A DNA stretch of 64,000 bases from Candidatus Gastranaerophilales bacterium (GTDB taxonomy: Bacteria > Cyanobacteriota > Vampirovibrionia > Gastranaerophilales > Gastranaerophilaceae), in assembly GCA_947625495.1 (NCBI GenBank), contig CANQOQ010000008.1, positions 1 through 64,000 on the forward strand, read 5' to 3'. Shown one piece after another: positions 9,209-18,214 of this stretch. The translations under genes and the position numbers were made by a program. Each line of letters begins with the position of its first letter. Positions within the stretch are counted from its first letter, which is position 1. The notes under the pieces were generated by a model, which worked only from the letters and a program-made list of their open reading frames with translations, made no database searches and was not told where the DNA came from.

Positions 9209-10249
9209 ATGTTAAAGAAAATCTTAATTTTCAGTTTAATTTTAACTATAGTTTTAGGAGGTTATAATATGAGTGAAGCAAAAAATATTAAATTAGATAA
9301 CAAATGGGATAAAGTTTTTATTAAAAGTGATAAAATAGACCATAAAAAAATAACCTTCCATAACAGATACGGAATAACATTGGCTGCAGATATGTATATT
9401 CCGAAAGGAATAAACAACAAGAAGCTTCCCGCTATAGCAATATCAGGACCATTCGGTGCCGTAAAAGAACAATCATCGGGACTTTACGCTCAAGAAATGG
9501 CAAAAAGAGGATTTTTAACTATAGCCTTTGACCCTTCATATACGGGAGAATCGGGAGGAGAACCTCGATATATGGCTTCACCTGATATTAATACGGAAGA
9601 TTTTATGGCAGCAGTTGACTATTTATCCGTGCAAGACAATGTCGACCCCGAAAGAATCGGCATATTAGGTATATGCGGCTGGGGCGGTATGGCTCTTAAT
9701 GCTGCCGCACTTGATACCAGAATTAAAGCTACTGTTACTTCAACTATGTATGATATGTCAAGAGTAAATGCATACGGCTACTTCGACAAAACCGACGAAA
9801 ATGCACGCTATGAAATGAAAGAAAATCTAAATAAACAAAGAACTGAAGATTATAAAAACGGATTTTATAAAAGAGCAGGAGGAGTTGTTGACCCGCTTCC
9901 TGATGATGCACCTTATTTCGTTAAAGATTACTATGACTATTACAAAACCGATAGGGGTTATCATAAACGCTCTTTAAACTCTAATGAAGGCTGGAATGTC
10001 ATCGGATGTATGTCTTTTATTAATCAACCTATTTTAACATTTTCTCCTGAAATAAGAAGCGCAGTTCTTATGATTCACGGAGAAAAAGCTCACAGCAGAT
10101 ACTTTAGTGAAGATGCATTTAAAAAATTAAAAGGAAACAATAAAGAACTTTTAATCATTAAAAACGCATCCCATACTGATTTATATGACAAAACGGATAT
10201 AATTCCTTTTGATAAAATAGAAAGCTTTTTTAATGAGCATTTAAAATAA
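9209..10249 (+). CDS. Alpha/beta hydrolase, dienelactone-hydrolase-like, probably exported
   Basis: 346 aa from the ATG directly after the upstream TAA. The first 20 residues (MLKKILIFSLILTIVLGG) look like a signal peptide. A second in-frame ATG at 9269 has a perfect AGGAGG (9256-9261) and would make a cytoplasmic form (MSEAKNIKLD). The fold signals are GPFGAVKE, GILGICGWGGMAL (nucleophile elbow with Cys in place of Ser, as in dienelactone hydrolases) and the late NASHTDLYD (catalytic His). The last 20 nt overlap the end of the convergent ABC transporter gene. The substrate is unknown. Confidence 0.75.
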   Translation: MLKKILIFSLILTIVLGGYNMSEAKNIKLDNKWDKVFIKSDKIDHKKITFHNRYGITLAADMYIPKGINNKKLPAIAISGPFGAVKEQSSGLYAQEMAKRGFLTIAFDPSYTGESGGEPRYMASPDINTEDFMAAVDYLSVQDNVDPERIGILGICGWGGMALNAAALDTRIKATVTSTMYDMSRVNAYGYFDKTDENARYEMKENLNKQRTEDYKNGFYKRAGGVVDPLPDDAPYFVKDYYDYYKTDRGYHKRSLNSNEGWNVIGCMSFINQPILTFSPEIRSAVLMIHGEKAHSRYFSEDAFKKLKGNNKELLIIKNASHTDLYDKTDIIPFDKIESFFNEHLK

Positions 10250-12035
10250 TTTCAGATTCCAACAGTTTTTTAAACTGCATATCATATAAGGACTTATATG
10301 CACCTTCTTGTTTTGCAAGAAGTTCATCATGAGTTCCCGATTCAACCATTTTACCTTTATTAATTACAACAATCTTATCCGCATTTTGTATGGTAGATAA
10401 ACGGTGAGCAATAACAAATACGGTTTTATCCTGCATAAGGTTATCAATAGCCTTTTGAACAATAGCTTCAGCTTTATTATCAAGAGCAGAAGTAGCTTCA
10501 TCCAAAATAATAATAGGTGCATTTTTAAGGAAAGCTCTTGCAATAGCAACTCTTTGTTTTTGTCCGCCTGAGAGTAATATACCTCGTTCACCGATTTGAG
10601 TATCGGCTCCGTTTTTTAAGCTTTTTATAAAATCATCTAAATATGCCATTTTTATTGCTTTTTTAAATTCTTCTTCCGAAGCATTTTCATTACCGAGCAT
10701 TATATTTTCCTTAATCGTTCCTGAAAACAGGAAGTTATCCTGAAAAACTACCGCAATATTTTGTCTTAACGATTTAAGAGAAATTTTTCTGATATCAATA
10801 CCGTCAATTTTAATAGCACCGGATTTTACATCATAGAATCTTGGGATTAAACTTACCAGAGTTGTTTTTCCGCCTCCGGAGTTCCCGACAAATGCAACAG
10901 TCTGTCCTTTCTTGATTTCTAAGTTTATATTTTGCAAAACAGGTTTGCCTTTTATATATTCAAAGTTCATTTTTTCAATTGATATTTTAGAATAATTGCA
11001 ATTAAATTCAACAGGATTTTCACAATCTTTGATTTTAGGTTCTGTATTTAATATTTTAAATACTCTCTCAATTGCCAAAAAAGAAAAAGCAACCTGATTG
11101 AAATTATTACCGATATTTTTAACGGGTGAATACAGCATAATAAGGGCAGTGATAAATGATACAAAATTTCCCGAGCTTATTTTATGAGACAGAATTAAAT
11201 GAGAACCGTAACCTATGGCAATACCTATACCTACGGAAACTATAACATGCATCATAGGTGATAACCACGATGTCCTTTGAATCATTTTTATTCTTAGATT
11301 AAATATATTTTTAAGTACACTGTCAAATCTGTCTTTCATATATTCATCCAAGTTATAGGAAAGAATTGTTTTATTTCCCGAATATGATTCGTTATAAACA
11401 GTTAAAATAGATGAATCAGCTTGAACGGTTTTTTTCATAACCGCATCAATACGTTTTCTTACGGAACCGACAGGAGCGAATGCACAAGCTAAAATTACTA
11501 CCGCAATAAGAGCTAACTGCCATGAATTGTAAAATAATACACATATTAAAGAAAGCGAAGAGAATAACCGCTGAGTAAAAACTTTTAAGTTATCTAACAA
11601 GCCGGCACATGCAATATCTGCATTATTATTAAACATAAACATTACATCTCCGGAGTTTTTTGAATTAAAAAAGCTCGGTTCAAAAGTAAGCATTTTTTTG
11701 TACAAATCATATTTTAAAAGATTAGTTATTTTACCGCCCACCCATGTATTTAAGTATGTAGCCAAATAATTTAAAGTTCCTTGAATACTTGTAAATGCAA
11801 CAATTCCTATCGGAATATACCAAGGGGACTGTACACTTTTTTCTACCATAACCAAATCCATATAAGGTTTTAAAGAAAGAGCAATTACAGCATCCAATGA
11901 ACCTATCGGGATTGATATTAAAACAGACATTAATGCTCTTCCCCAAAATGGTTTTACATACGGCCACATTCTTTTATAGTTTTTTACAAATTGATTATTG
12001 TATATTTTTTCTTCTAAATTTTTTATATTTATCAT
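10230..12035 (-). CDS. ABC transporter, fused permease/ATPase, MsbA-like lipid exporter
   Basis: A 601-aa half-transporter. The N-terminal ABC membrane domain has six predicted helices (about 30-330). The ATPase domain shows Walker A GNSGGGKTT, signature LSGGQKQR, Walker B IIILDEATSALD and the switch His in VIAHRLSTI. Such proteins flip lipid A-core or lipid-linked glycans. It is the last gene of the surface-glycan cluster, 1 nt after the glycosyltransferase stop, which suggests export of the product made there. Its 3' end overlaps the convergent hydrolase gene by 20 nt. Confidence 0.88.
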   Translation of the reverse strand: MINIKNLEEKIYNNQFVKNYKRMWPYVKPFWGRALMSVLISIPIGSLDAVIALSLKPYMDLVMVEKSVQSPWYIPIGIVAFTSIQGTLNYLATYLNTWVGGKITNLLKYDLYKKMLTFEPSFFNSKNSGDVMFMFNNNADIACAGLLDNLKVFTQRLFSSLSLICVLFYNSWQLALIAVVILACAFAPVGSVRKRIDAVMKKTVQADSSILTVYNESYSGNKTILSYNLDEYMKDRFDSVLKNIFNLRIKMIQRTSWLSPMMHVIVSVGIGIAIGYGSHLILSHKISSGNFVSFITALIMLYSPVKNIGNNFNQVAFSFLAIERVFKILNTEPKIKDCENPVEFNCNYSKISIEKMNFEYIKGKPVLQNINLEIKKGQTVAFVGNSGGGKTTLVSLIPRFYDVKSGAIKIDGIDIRKISLKSLRQNIAVVFQDNFLFSGTIKENIMLGNENASEEEFKKAIKMAYLDDFIKSLKNGADTQIGERGILLSGGQKQRVAIARAFLKNAPIIILDEATSALDNKAEAIVQKAIDNLMQDKTVFVIAHRLSTIQNADKIVVINKGKMVESGTHDELLAKQEGAYKSLYDMQFKKLLESEIILNAH

Positions 12036-12036
12036 A

Positions 12037-13053
12037 TTACTTTTGTTTTCTTCTCCATATATTTGGAATTAATTTAAATTTAAGTTTATTACAAATTTGT
12101 ATATTTATGCTTTTTTCTGTTTTATAAAAGCAGAAAGGAAAGTATCTGTAATATATCATTAACAATTTTACAGGCATATTAACACGGCTGAAAAAATCAT
12201 AATATAAATTATAGCTTTTTTTGTTTCTCATTGAATTATATACAACACACCTTACGACATCAAATATATTGGTTTTTAAAGGTTTATAAGTCATAGCTGA
12301 CTTAAGTCCGTTCATAACGGCTTTTTTATCATTCATAAGCGTCAGAGTATTTACATAACCGATGTGCCAATTCATATTTTGGGTAACAGCAAACAACTCA
12401 TCTTTATCATAACCTCTTATTAATGAATTATCCGATTTATCAATATGTTCATGTGAATTTGCATATTCATAGCCTTCAGTTATAATTTCTTTATTTAAAA
12501 CATATATTTTTTTATTATTATTTACAAGATATATAGGCAATACCAGATGAGGAAAAATATTTTGCAAATTATCATAAATATTTTTCATAACGTTATCATT
12601 AATATTAGATACTTTATAAATTCCTGCAGGCAGGAAAACAAGCTGAAAGATAACATCACTTATATTATTTTTGTTAGTAATGTTGTATAGAGCAGTTACT
12701 ACTGCATCATAATCTTCATTAACGGCTTTTTCAACTTCGCTCCAGTTATCCCAATTATAAAAATCGTCATCACATAACACCCATACATATTTTTTTGAAG
12801 CAAGTTCAAATGCTCTGGCTATATTTGCATTTCCACCGATGTTTCTGTTATGAATCATACATTTAATATTAGGAAACTTTTTTCTGTACTCTTCAATTAA
12901 TTTATAAGTTCCGTCAGTTGATTTATTATCAAGAATTGTAATATCAAAATCTTTTATCGGAGAATTTTGTGCAAAAATTTGTTCAAAAGTTCTCTTTAAA
13001 TAAAATTCTCTGTTATATGTTATTATGAATATTTGCAGTTTGTCTTTAATCAT
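12037..13053 (-). CDS. Glycosyltransferase family 2
   Basis: 338 aa. The N-terminus carries the GT-A nucleotide-sugar fold: LQIFIITYNRE, FDITILDNKSTDGT, NIGGNANIARAF and the metal-binding WVLCDDDFY. The C-terminal 150 residues are less conserved and contain a basic, aromatic-rich tail that may touch the membrane. It probably adds one sugar to the surface glycan. It is followed by the exporter gene after 1 nt and preceded by the in-frame acyltransferase. Confidence 0.87.
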   Translation of the reverse strand: MIKDKLQIFIITYNREFYLKRTFEQIFAQNSPIKDFDITILDNKSTDGTYKLIEEYRKKFPNIKCMIHNRNIGGNANIARAFELASKKYVWVLCDDDFYNWDNWSEVEKAVNEDYDAVVTALYNITNKNNISDVIFQLVFLPAGIYKVSNINDNVMKNIYDNLQNIFPHLVLPIYLVNNNKKIYVLNKEIITEGYEYANSHEHIDKSDNSLIRGYDKDELFAVTQNMNWHIGYVNTLTLMNDKKAVMNGLKSAMTYKPLKTNIFDVVRCVVYNSMRNKKSYNLYYDFFSRVNMPVKLLMIYYRYFPFCFYKTEKSINIQICNKLKFKLIPNIWRRKQK

Positions 13054-13104
13054 TATTTTTCATCCCAAATAATATTTTACTAAAGACAAAATTAATTAAC
13101 TATA

Positions 13105-14172
13105 TTATTGGAATAATTTTTTTATAATATTTTTAAATGGTTTTTCAATAATGTAATAAACAATTATACCTGCTATACCTACAAAAAGCATTCCCAAAAA
13201 GATATTTAACACGGGATATTTAAGCACTCCTATATGCGGATTACTCCATAAAACTTTATATAAAATCTGATACATAAAATCCTGTACCAGATATATACTA
13301 AAACAGTACTGACCGAATTTAAAACATATATCATTGTTTAGCAGTCTGCTTAAAAAACCTCTTTGAGCTAAAAACAGTATGAATAACACAGAAAAAAGAA
13401 AAACTAAAATAACTACCGCCTGCGGAATTGATTTTACTATTGTCCATTTATATATCAAGAATAATAAATAACATTCCAAAATACCGTAAAAAATCTTTTG
13501 GCGCAGAGTAACAACAGATGATAAAGACCAAGAGGAATATAAGCAGGCAATTAAATAACCCCAGCCCATACCCGCTATGCCCCTAAGAAGGTAATATGTA
13601 ATTCCCCCCCCCATCAGCTTAGGACTGGCGTATAAATGCTCCTTATTAAACAGTATAGAATACACAATAAATACAATAATTCCTACAACAGGAATTCTGT
13701 TTTCAGGTTTAATAATCTTAAATAATGTAAAATATAATATAAATGTCCAGAAAAGAACATTTATATACCATGCTGAACCTATATTATTATGATTAATAAT
13801 AAAAGAGTTAGATAAAAATAAAAGAGCGGTTATATTTCCGTATTTATCGTATGTAATTATACCCAAAAGAGAAAGTATAAAACAAACCAATACTGAAAAT
13901 GCAATTACAGGCCATAACCTTGCTATTTTATTTACAATAAATGATTTAAATGTAGTATTTCTTGAAAAAGTATAAAACATAAAAAATCCGGAAATAATAA
14001 AAAACATTTCACAAATATATCCAAAATTATAGCTGGTATGTTTTAATAAATGCTTAAAAAATTCCATGCTCCCGAATTTTGTCATCATCCAATGCTGAAT
14101 TATATGACCGTATATAATGACGAATGTAAATAATATTCTGAAAAAATTAATATTCTTTAGTTCCAAATTCAT
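13105..14172 (-). CDS. Acyltransferase 3 family, O-acyltransferase (paralogue 1, in frame)
   Basis: A 355-aa integral membrane protein of the OafA/YrhL type, with about ten helices. Conserved features are IIYGHIIQH near the N-terminus (catalytic His of family 3), FFIISGFFMFYTF and SRNTTFKSFIVNKIARLWPV. It acylates (often O-acetylates) surface polysaccharide sugars. It is the first of three tandem paralogues with near-identical starts (MNLELKNINFF). At codon 187 it carries a run of nine G (C9 at 13604-13612 on the + strand) that encodes part of MGGG and keeps the frame open, so this copy is ON. Confidence 0.85.
   Translation of the reverse strand: MNLELKNINFFRILFTFVIIYGHIIQHWMMTKFGSMEFFKHLLKHTSYNFGYICEMFFIISGFFMFYTFSRNTTFKSFIVNKIARLWPVIAFSVLVCFILSLLGIITYDKYGNITALLFLSNSFIINHNNIGSAWYINVLFWTFILYFTLFKIIKPENRIPVVGIIVFIVYSILFNKEHLYASPKLMGGGITYYLLRGIAGMGWGYLIACLYSSWSLSSVVTLRQKIFYGILECYLLFLIYKWTIVKSIPQAVVILVFLFSVLFILFLAQRGFLSRLLNNDICFKFGQYCFSIYLVQDFMYQILYKVLWSNPHIGVLKYPVLNIFLGMLFVGIAGIIVYYIIEKPFKNIIKKLFQ
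13604..13612 (-). repeat. Poly-G tract (G9), frame-keeping, acyltransferase paralogue 1
   Basis: Nine C on the + strand (G9 in the coding strand), starting at the last base of codon 187. With nine G the reading frame continues to the normal C-terminus. Such a run in an AT-rich genome is a slippage-prone site. Confidence 0.9.
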
Positions 14173-14239
14173 AACTTTTAATATCTCTTTTTTATAACTT
14201 CATTATTTTATTTTACAAAAAACAAAAAAAATATACACT

Positions 14240-14752
14240 TTATTTGTTTAAATTTTTAATAATTTTATAAAAAGGTTTTTCAATTATGTAATAAACAATA
14301 ACCCCAAATATACATATTAAAAATATAACGGCAAAAATACTCAATACAGGATGGTGTATAACCCCAAAATCAGGATTCGGCCATATATATTTTTTAGCTA
14401 TATTAAAAAATATTTCTTGAATCATATAAGCACTAAAGGAATATTTACCAAGCTGAAAACATATATTATTATTAAGCATTCTGCTTAAAAAACCTCTTTG
14501 TGCCAAAAATAGAATAAATAGTGAAGTAAATACTAAAATTATAACAGGGAGAAAATAAGGAATAACTTTTATTATAGTCCATTTATATAACAAAAATAAC
14601 AGGAAACACTCAATAATACCTACTAAAATTTTTTGGGTAAGAGAAACTTTATTTGGCAAATTCCAACGTGAAAACCAAGAAGCAATTAAATAGCCAAGCC
14701 CCATGCCGGCAATGCCTCTAATAATTCTGAATGTTAAAATCCCCCCCCCCAC
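14240..14752 (-). CDS. Acyltransferase 3, paralogue 2, C-terminal half (out of frame with its start)
   Basis: This frame encodes the second half of the second acyltransferase (GGGILTFRIIRGIAGMGLGYL to the end), about 165 residues with several membrane helices and the YYIIEKPF ending shared with paralogue 1. It continues the N-terminal half at 14734-15309 but is in another frame at the G10 tract 14741-14750. With G11 the two halves would read as one protein of 356 aa. No independent ribosome site is evident, so in this state it is probably untranslated. Confidence 0.75.
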   Translation of the reverse strand: MGGGILTFRIIRGIAGMGLGYLIASWFSRWNLPNKVSLTQKILVGIIECFLLFLLYKWTIIKVIPYFLPVIILVFTSLFILFLAQRGFLSRMLNNNICFQLGKYSFSAYMIQEIFFNIAKKYIWPNPDFGVIHHPVLSIFAVIFLICIFGVIVYYIIEKPFYKIIKNLNK

Positions 14753-15309
14753 ACTGTAGGCGCACTATATAAATTAACTTTGTTAAATAATATTGTATAT
14801 GCAAAAAACGTATATAGAGCAACAACGCTGACTCTATTTTCGGGTTTAATTATCTTAAATAATGAAAAATATAATATATAAGTCCAAAAAATAACATTTA
14901 TATACCAAGATACATTTATGTTTGCATGAACATTAACAAACGACTGTGTTATGAAAAAAGCCGCCAATATATTACCGAATTTTTCAAAATTAGATATATC
15001 AAATAAATATAATATATAAAAAATCAGTATACAAAAAATTAATACGGGCCATAATCTTGCTATTTTATTTACAATAAATGATTTAAACGTAGTATTTCTC
15101 GAAAAAGTATAATACATAAAAAATCCTGAAATAATAAAGAAAAATTCACAGATATAGCCGTAATTAAAACTTGTATGTTTAACTAAATTTTGAAAAAAAG
15201 GCAAATTACCATATTGAGGCATTATATAAAGCTGTATGGTATGTCCGTATATAATTATTAATGTAAATAATATTCTAAAAAAATTTATATTTTTTAATTC
15301 CAAGTTCAT
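14734..15309 (-). CDS. Acyltransferase 3, paralogue 2, N-terminal half (phase OFF)
   Basis: The first half of the second O-acyltransferase: MNLELKNINFF, IIYGHTIQL with the catalytic-type His, FFIISGFFMYYTF and the RNTTFKSFIVNK block shared with paralogue 1. At codon 187 it enters a run of ten G and ends in APTVWGGGF then a stop. The product would be a truncated, half-size membrane protein. One extra G (G11) restores a full-length reading frame. A sequencing error in the run is possible but would have to recur in paralogue 3. Confidence 0.8.
   Translation of the reverse strand: MNLELKNINFFRILFTLIIIYGHTIQLYIMPQYGNLPFFQNLVKHTSFNYGYICEFFFIISGFFMYYTFSRNTTFKSFIVNKIARLWPVLIFCILIFYILYLFDISNFEKFGNILAAFFITQSFVNVHANINVSWYINVIFWTYILYFSLFKIIKPENRVSVVALYTFFAYTILFNKVNLYSAPTVWGGGF
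14741..14750 (-). repeat. Poly-G tract (G10), acyltransferase paralogue 2, OFF state
   Basis: Ten C on the + strand. The run begins inside codon 187 (TGG). G10 leads to GGGF and a stop; G8 or G11 would continue into the downstream frame. The tract is at the same codon as in the other two paralogues. Confidence 0.9.
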
Positions 15310-15347
15310 AATTTTCTCCGTAAATAATTTTTATAAATACATTAATT

Positions 15348-15965
15348 TTATGTATTGAATAATTTTTTAATAATTTTGTAAAAAGGCTTTTCGATTATGT
15401 AATAAACAATAATTCCAAATATAAAAGTCATAAATAAATTAGCAAATATATTTAAAGCAGGATAGTTTACAACTCCAAAATCAGGGTTCGGCCAGATATA
15501 TTTTTTGCTTATATTAAAAAATATTTCCTGAACCATATATATACTAAACGCATATTTACCAAGCAAATAAAAAAGATTGTTATTAAGTAATCTGCTTAAA
15601 AAACCTCTTTTTGCTAAGAAAAGCATAAATAAAGAAGTAAATACCAAAATTATAATAGGAAGAAAATAGGGAATTGTTTTTACAACAGTCCATTTATATA
15701 ACAAAAATAAAAGAAAACATTCAACAATACCTACTAAAATTTTTTGAGAAAGAGAAACTTTATTTGGCAAATTCCAACGTGAAAACCAAGAAGCAATTAA
15801 ATAGCCAAGCCCCATGCCGGCAATGCCTCTAAGCATTCTGAATGTTAAAATCCCCCCCCCCGTAGATTTTTGGCGAAGCATATAAATCAACTTTATTAAA
15901 CAATATTGTATATACAAAAAATATGATAAGAGAAACAACAGGGATTCTGTTTTCAGGTTTAACAA
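15348..15965 (-). CDS. Acyltransferase 3, paralogue 3, C-terminal half (out of frame with its start)
   Basis: The second half of the third acyltransferase, from GGGILTFRMLRGIAGMGLGYL to IIEKPFYKIIKKLF. The frame stays open upstream of the tract to 15965, but that part (MLNLKTESLLF) is an out-of-frame reading of the N-terminal half, so the real coding part starts at the G10 tract at 15861. With G9 it would join the 15829-16422 half into a 357-aa protein. Helices and the C-terminal EKPF motif match paralogues 1 and 2. Confidence 0.75.
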   Translation of the reverse strand: MLNLKTESLLFLLSYFLYIQYCLIKLIYMLRQKSTGGGILTFRMLRGIAGMGLGYLIASWFSRWNLPNKVSLSQKILVGIVECFLLFLLYKWTVVKTIPYFLPIIILVFTSLFMLFLAKRGFLSRLLNNNLFYLLGKYAFSIYMVQEIFFNISKKYIWPNPDFGVVNYPALNIFANLFMTFIFGIIVYYIIEKPFYKIIKKLFNT

Positions 15966-16422
15966 TTTTAAATAAAAGGTAATACATTATAAACGTCCAG
16001 AAAAGAACATTAATGTACCAGGATACACCAATATTTTCATGAGCTTCGGCTAATGCATCACTCAGGAAGAAAGCCGCTAATATATTATCAAACCTTGCAT
16101 AAGAACATATATCAAACAAAGATAATATATAAAATATCAATATGCAGAATATCAGAACAGGCCACAATCTTGCAATCTTATTAACCAGAAGTGTTTTAAA
16201 TGAATTATTCTTTGCAAAAGTAAAAAACATAAAAAATCCTGAAATAATAAAGAACATTTCAACAAAATAGTTATAGTTATAACTGGTATGTTTTATTAAA
16301 TGTTGAAAAAAAGGTAAATTGGCATATTGGTGCATCATATAATGCTGTATTGTATGTCCGTATATAATACCTATTGTAAATATTATCTTGAAAAAATTAA
16401 TATTTTTTAGTTCCAGATTCAT
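15829..16422 (-). CDS. Acyltransferase 3, paralogue 3, N-terminal half (phase OFF)
   Basis: The N-terminal half of the third O-acyltransferase (MNLELKNINFFKIIF, IIYGHTIQH, FFIISGFFMFFTF). I start it at ATG 16422 because GGAGG lies six nt upstream; an in-frame ATG at 16434 contains that site. After codon 187 (Tyr) ten G shift the frame into GGGDFNIQNA and a stop. Loss of one G (G9) restores the full protein. It lies 22 nt downstream of the thiamine-enzyme gene, so the three acyltransferases share one operon with the sugar genes. Confidence 0.8.
   Translation of the reverse strand: MNLELKNINFFKIIFTIGIIYGHTIQHYMMHQYANLPFFQHLIKHTSYNYNYFVEMFFIISGFFMFFTFAKNNSFKTLLVNKIARLWPVLIFCILIFYILSLFDICSYARFDNILAAFFLSDALAEAHENIGVSWYINVLFWTFIMYYLLFKIVKPENRIPVVSLIIFFVYTILFNKVDLYASPKIYGGGDFNIQNA
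15852..15861 (-). repeat. Poly-G tract (G10), acyltransferase paralogue 3, OFF state
   Basis: Ten C on the + strand, beginning exactly at codon 188. The frame would be correct with nine G. Position and flanking coding sequence match the tract in paralogue 2. Confidence 0.9.
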
Positions 16423-16444
16423 TAATACCTCCATATAATTATCG

Positions 16445-18214
16445 TTATTTTAGTATATTAGCCTCATATTCCTCTCTGCTAAGAAACGGAAACATATCTT
16501 CCAAACTTGGTGAAACCATTGTTCCGTCAGGAAGCTTTTTGGATGAGAGTTTGGGAGAAAAAGCATATTCTTTTTCAACCATTATTTCACAGATAACAGG
16601 TTCATCCGAATTTAAGACAGTTTTTATTTCATCTTTCATTGTTAAAGGATTAGAAATTTTAACGGATTTTATACCGAAGCCTTGAGCGAGTTTTGTAAAA
16701 TCAGGAACACTTACCCCGCTGTCTAACCCTGAGCCTGTCATGTGACCCGAAAAGAAATTTCTCTGAGTCTGTCTTATTGAAGAATATCCCGAATTATTTA
16801 TAATGAATATTTTTATAGGCAGATTATTATATTTAATCGTTTGCAGTTCTTGTATATTCATCATTATAGAGCCGTCACCTGTCAAACAAATAACGTTTCT
16901 GCCCTCTGATTCATAACAAGCTCCAATTGCCGCAGGTAAATCGTAACCCATAGACGCATCACCCGAATTCCAAATAAAACGCTGGTTGTTTTTAACAACC
17001 GCAGCCTGATGTGAACATACACACGCCGAGCCGTTACCTGCTATAAATATATCATTGTCATCCATAGTTGATGTTAAAGTATTAACAAAATCATATACAT
17101 TGATTATTCCGTCTTTTGAGATGTATTCTTTTGTATTTTCAAAAGAATACTTTTCAAGAAGATTTTTGGAAAACTTTAACCAATCTTTAGTATTAAGAGA
17201 AGGGAACTCTCTTATCAGTTCCGGAAGAAAATACTTTAAATCAGCATTGATTTTTAAATCCGGAATTAATGTAGGTTTTTCAAGTTCTTTCTCATCAATA
17301 TCTACAACTATTTTAAATGCATTTTTAGCAAAATTTTCCCAGTTATAACTTATCTGTCTTATATTGTTTCTCGTTCCCAAAAACAGAATAACATCGGCAT
17401 TCTGAAGAGTAAAATTCCCCGCCCTCTGTCCGACTGTTCCTATCCTTCCGCAATAATTTTTATGATTTGAAGGAAGTATGTCCATTGAATTAAATGTGGT
17501 AACTACAGGGATATCAGTTGAATCAATAAACTTTAAAAATTCTTTTTCCGTTTTTGAAAGTCTTAACCCGTGACCTGCAGCAATTAAAGGACGTTTTGCC
17601 GATTTTAACCTGTTTATTACTTCATTTATTTTTAAATCATATTTTTTTTCTTCGGGAGCAATAAACTCCTTTAAATTATTTTCATCAATAACTGCAGCTT
17701 GAACATTCATAGGAATATCCAGCCAAACAGGACCTTTTCTTCCTGTTACGGCTTCATATATTGCTCTATCCAAATGATATTTTATTTCATTAGGATCAGT
17801 TACCGTTTTGGCATATTTTACGAGAGGAGAAACAACACTTACTATATCCACCTCCTGATCACCTAATTGTCTTAAGCCGATTTCTTTACAGCTTAACATT
17901 GCAGTTGCATATTTAACCTGACCTGAAATATATAAAACGGGAACAGAATCCGTCCACTGCCCGAATACTCCGTTTAAACAATTAAGTCCCCCTGGGCCGG
18001 TTGTAACATTAACAACTGCAAGCCTTTGATTAACTCTTGCATAACCCTCAGCCGCTATTGCACATCCTTGTTCATGATGATTAGCCGTATATGGAATATA
18101 TCTTCCGAGACTGTCATTTAAATGCATAGCTCCGCCGCCTGAGACCATAAAAAACCTGTCTATTCCATATACTTCTTTTAATCGCTTCGCTATATAATCA
18201 GATAATTTAATCAT
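16445..18214 (-). CDS. Thiamine-diphosphate enzyme, acetolactate-synthase/YerE-like
   Basis: A 589-aa protein with the three-domain layout of acetohydroxyacid synthases. The N-terminal PYR domain has the catalytic Glu in NHHEQGCA, there is a central domain, and the C-terminal PP domain has GDGSIMMN to INNSGYSS (ThDP/Mg motif). Valine-pathway enzymes come with a small subunit, which is absent. Set among CDP-sugar genes it resembles YerE, the thiamine flavoenzyme that adds a two-carbon unit from pyruvate to a 3,6-dideoxy-4-ketohexose. It overlaps the HAD gene by 8 nt. Family is sure; the sugar role is inferred. Confidence 0.72.
   Translation of the reverse strand: MIKLSDYIAKRLKEVYGIDRFFMVSGGGAMHLNDSLGRYIPYTANHHEQGCAIAAEGYARVNQRLAVVNVTTGPGGLNCLNGVFGQWTDSVPVLYISGQVKYATAMLSCKEIGLRQLGDQEVDIVSVVSPLVKYAKTVTDPNEIKYHLDRAIYEAVTGRKGPVWLDIPMNVQAAVIDENNLKEFIAPEEKKYDLKINEVINRLKSAKRPLIAAGHGLRLSKTEKEFLKFIDSTDIPVVTTFNSMDILPSNHKNYCGRIGTVGQRAGNFTLQNADVILFLGTRNNIRQISYNWENFAKNAFKIVVDIDEKELEKPTLIPDLKINADLKYFLPELIREFPSLNTKDWLKFSKNLLEKYSFENTKEYISKDGIINVYDFVNTLTSTMDDNDIFIAGNGSACVCSHQAAVVKNNQRFIWNSGDASMGYDLPAAIGACYESEGRNVICLTGDGSIMMNIQELQTIKYNNLPIKIFIINNSGYSSIRQTQRNFFSGHMTGSGLDSGVSVPDFTKLAQGFGIKSVKISNPLTMKDEIKTVLNSDEPVICEIMVEKEYAFSPKLSSKKLPDGTMVSPSLEDMFPFLSREEYEANILK

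Noticed and set aside
13604-15861. Simple sequencing errors in the poly-G runs
   Set aside because: Not fully excluded, but three runs at the same codon of three paralogues are a genuine sequence feature whatever the exact count.
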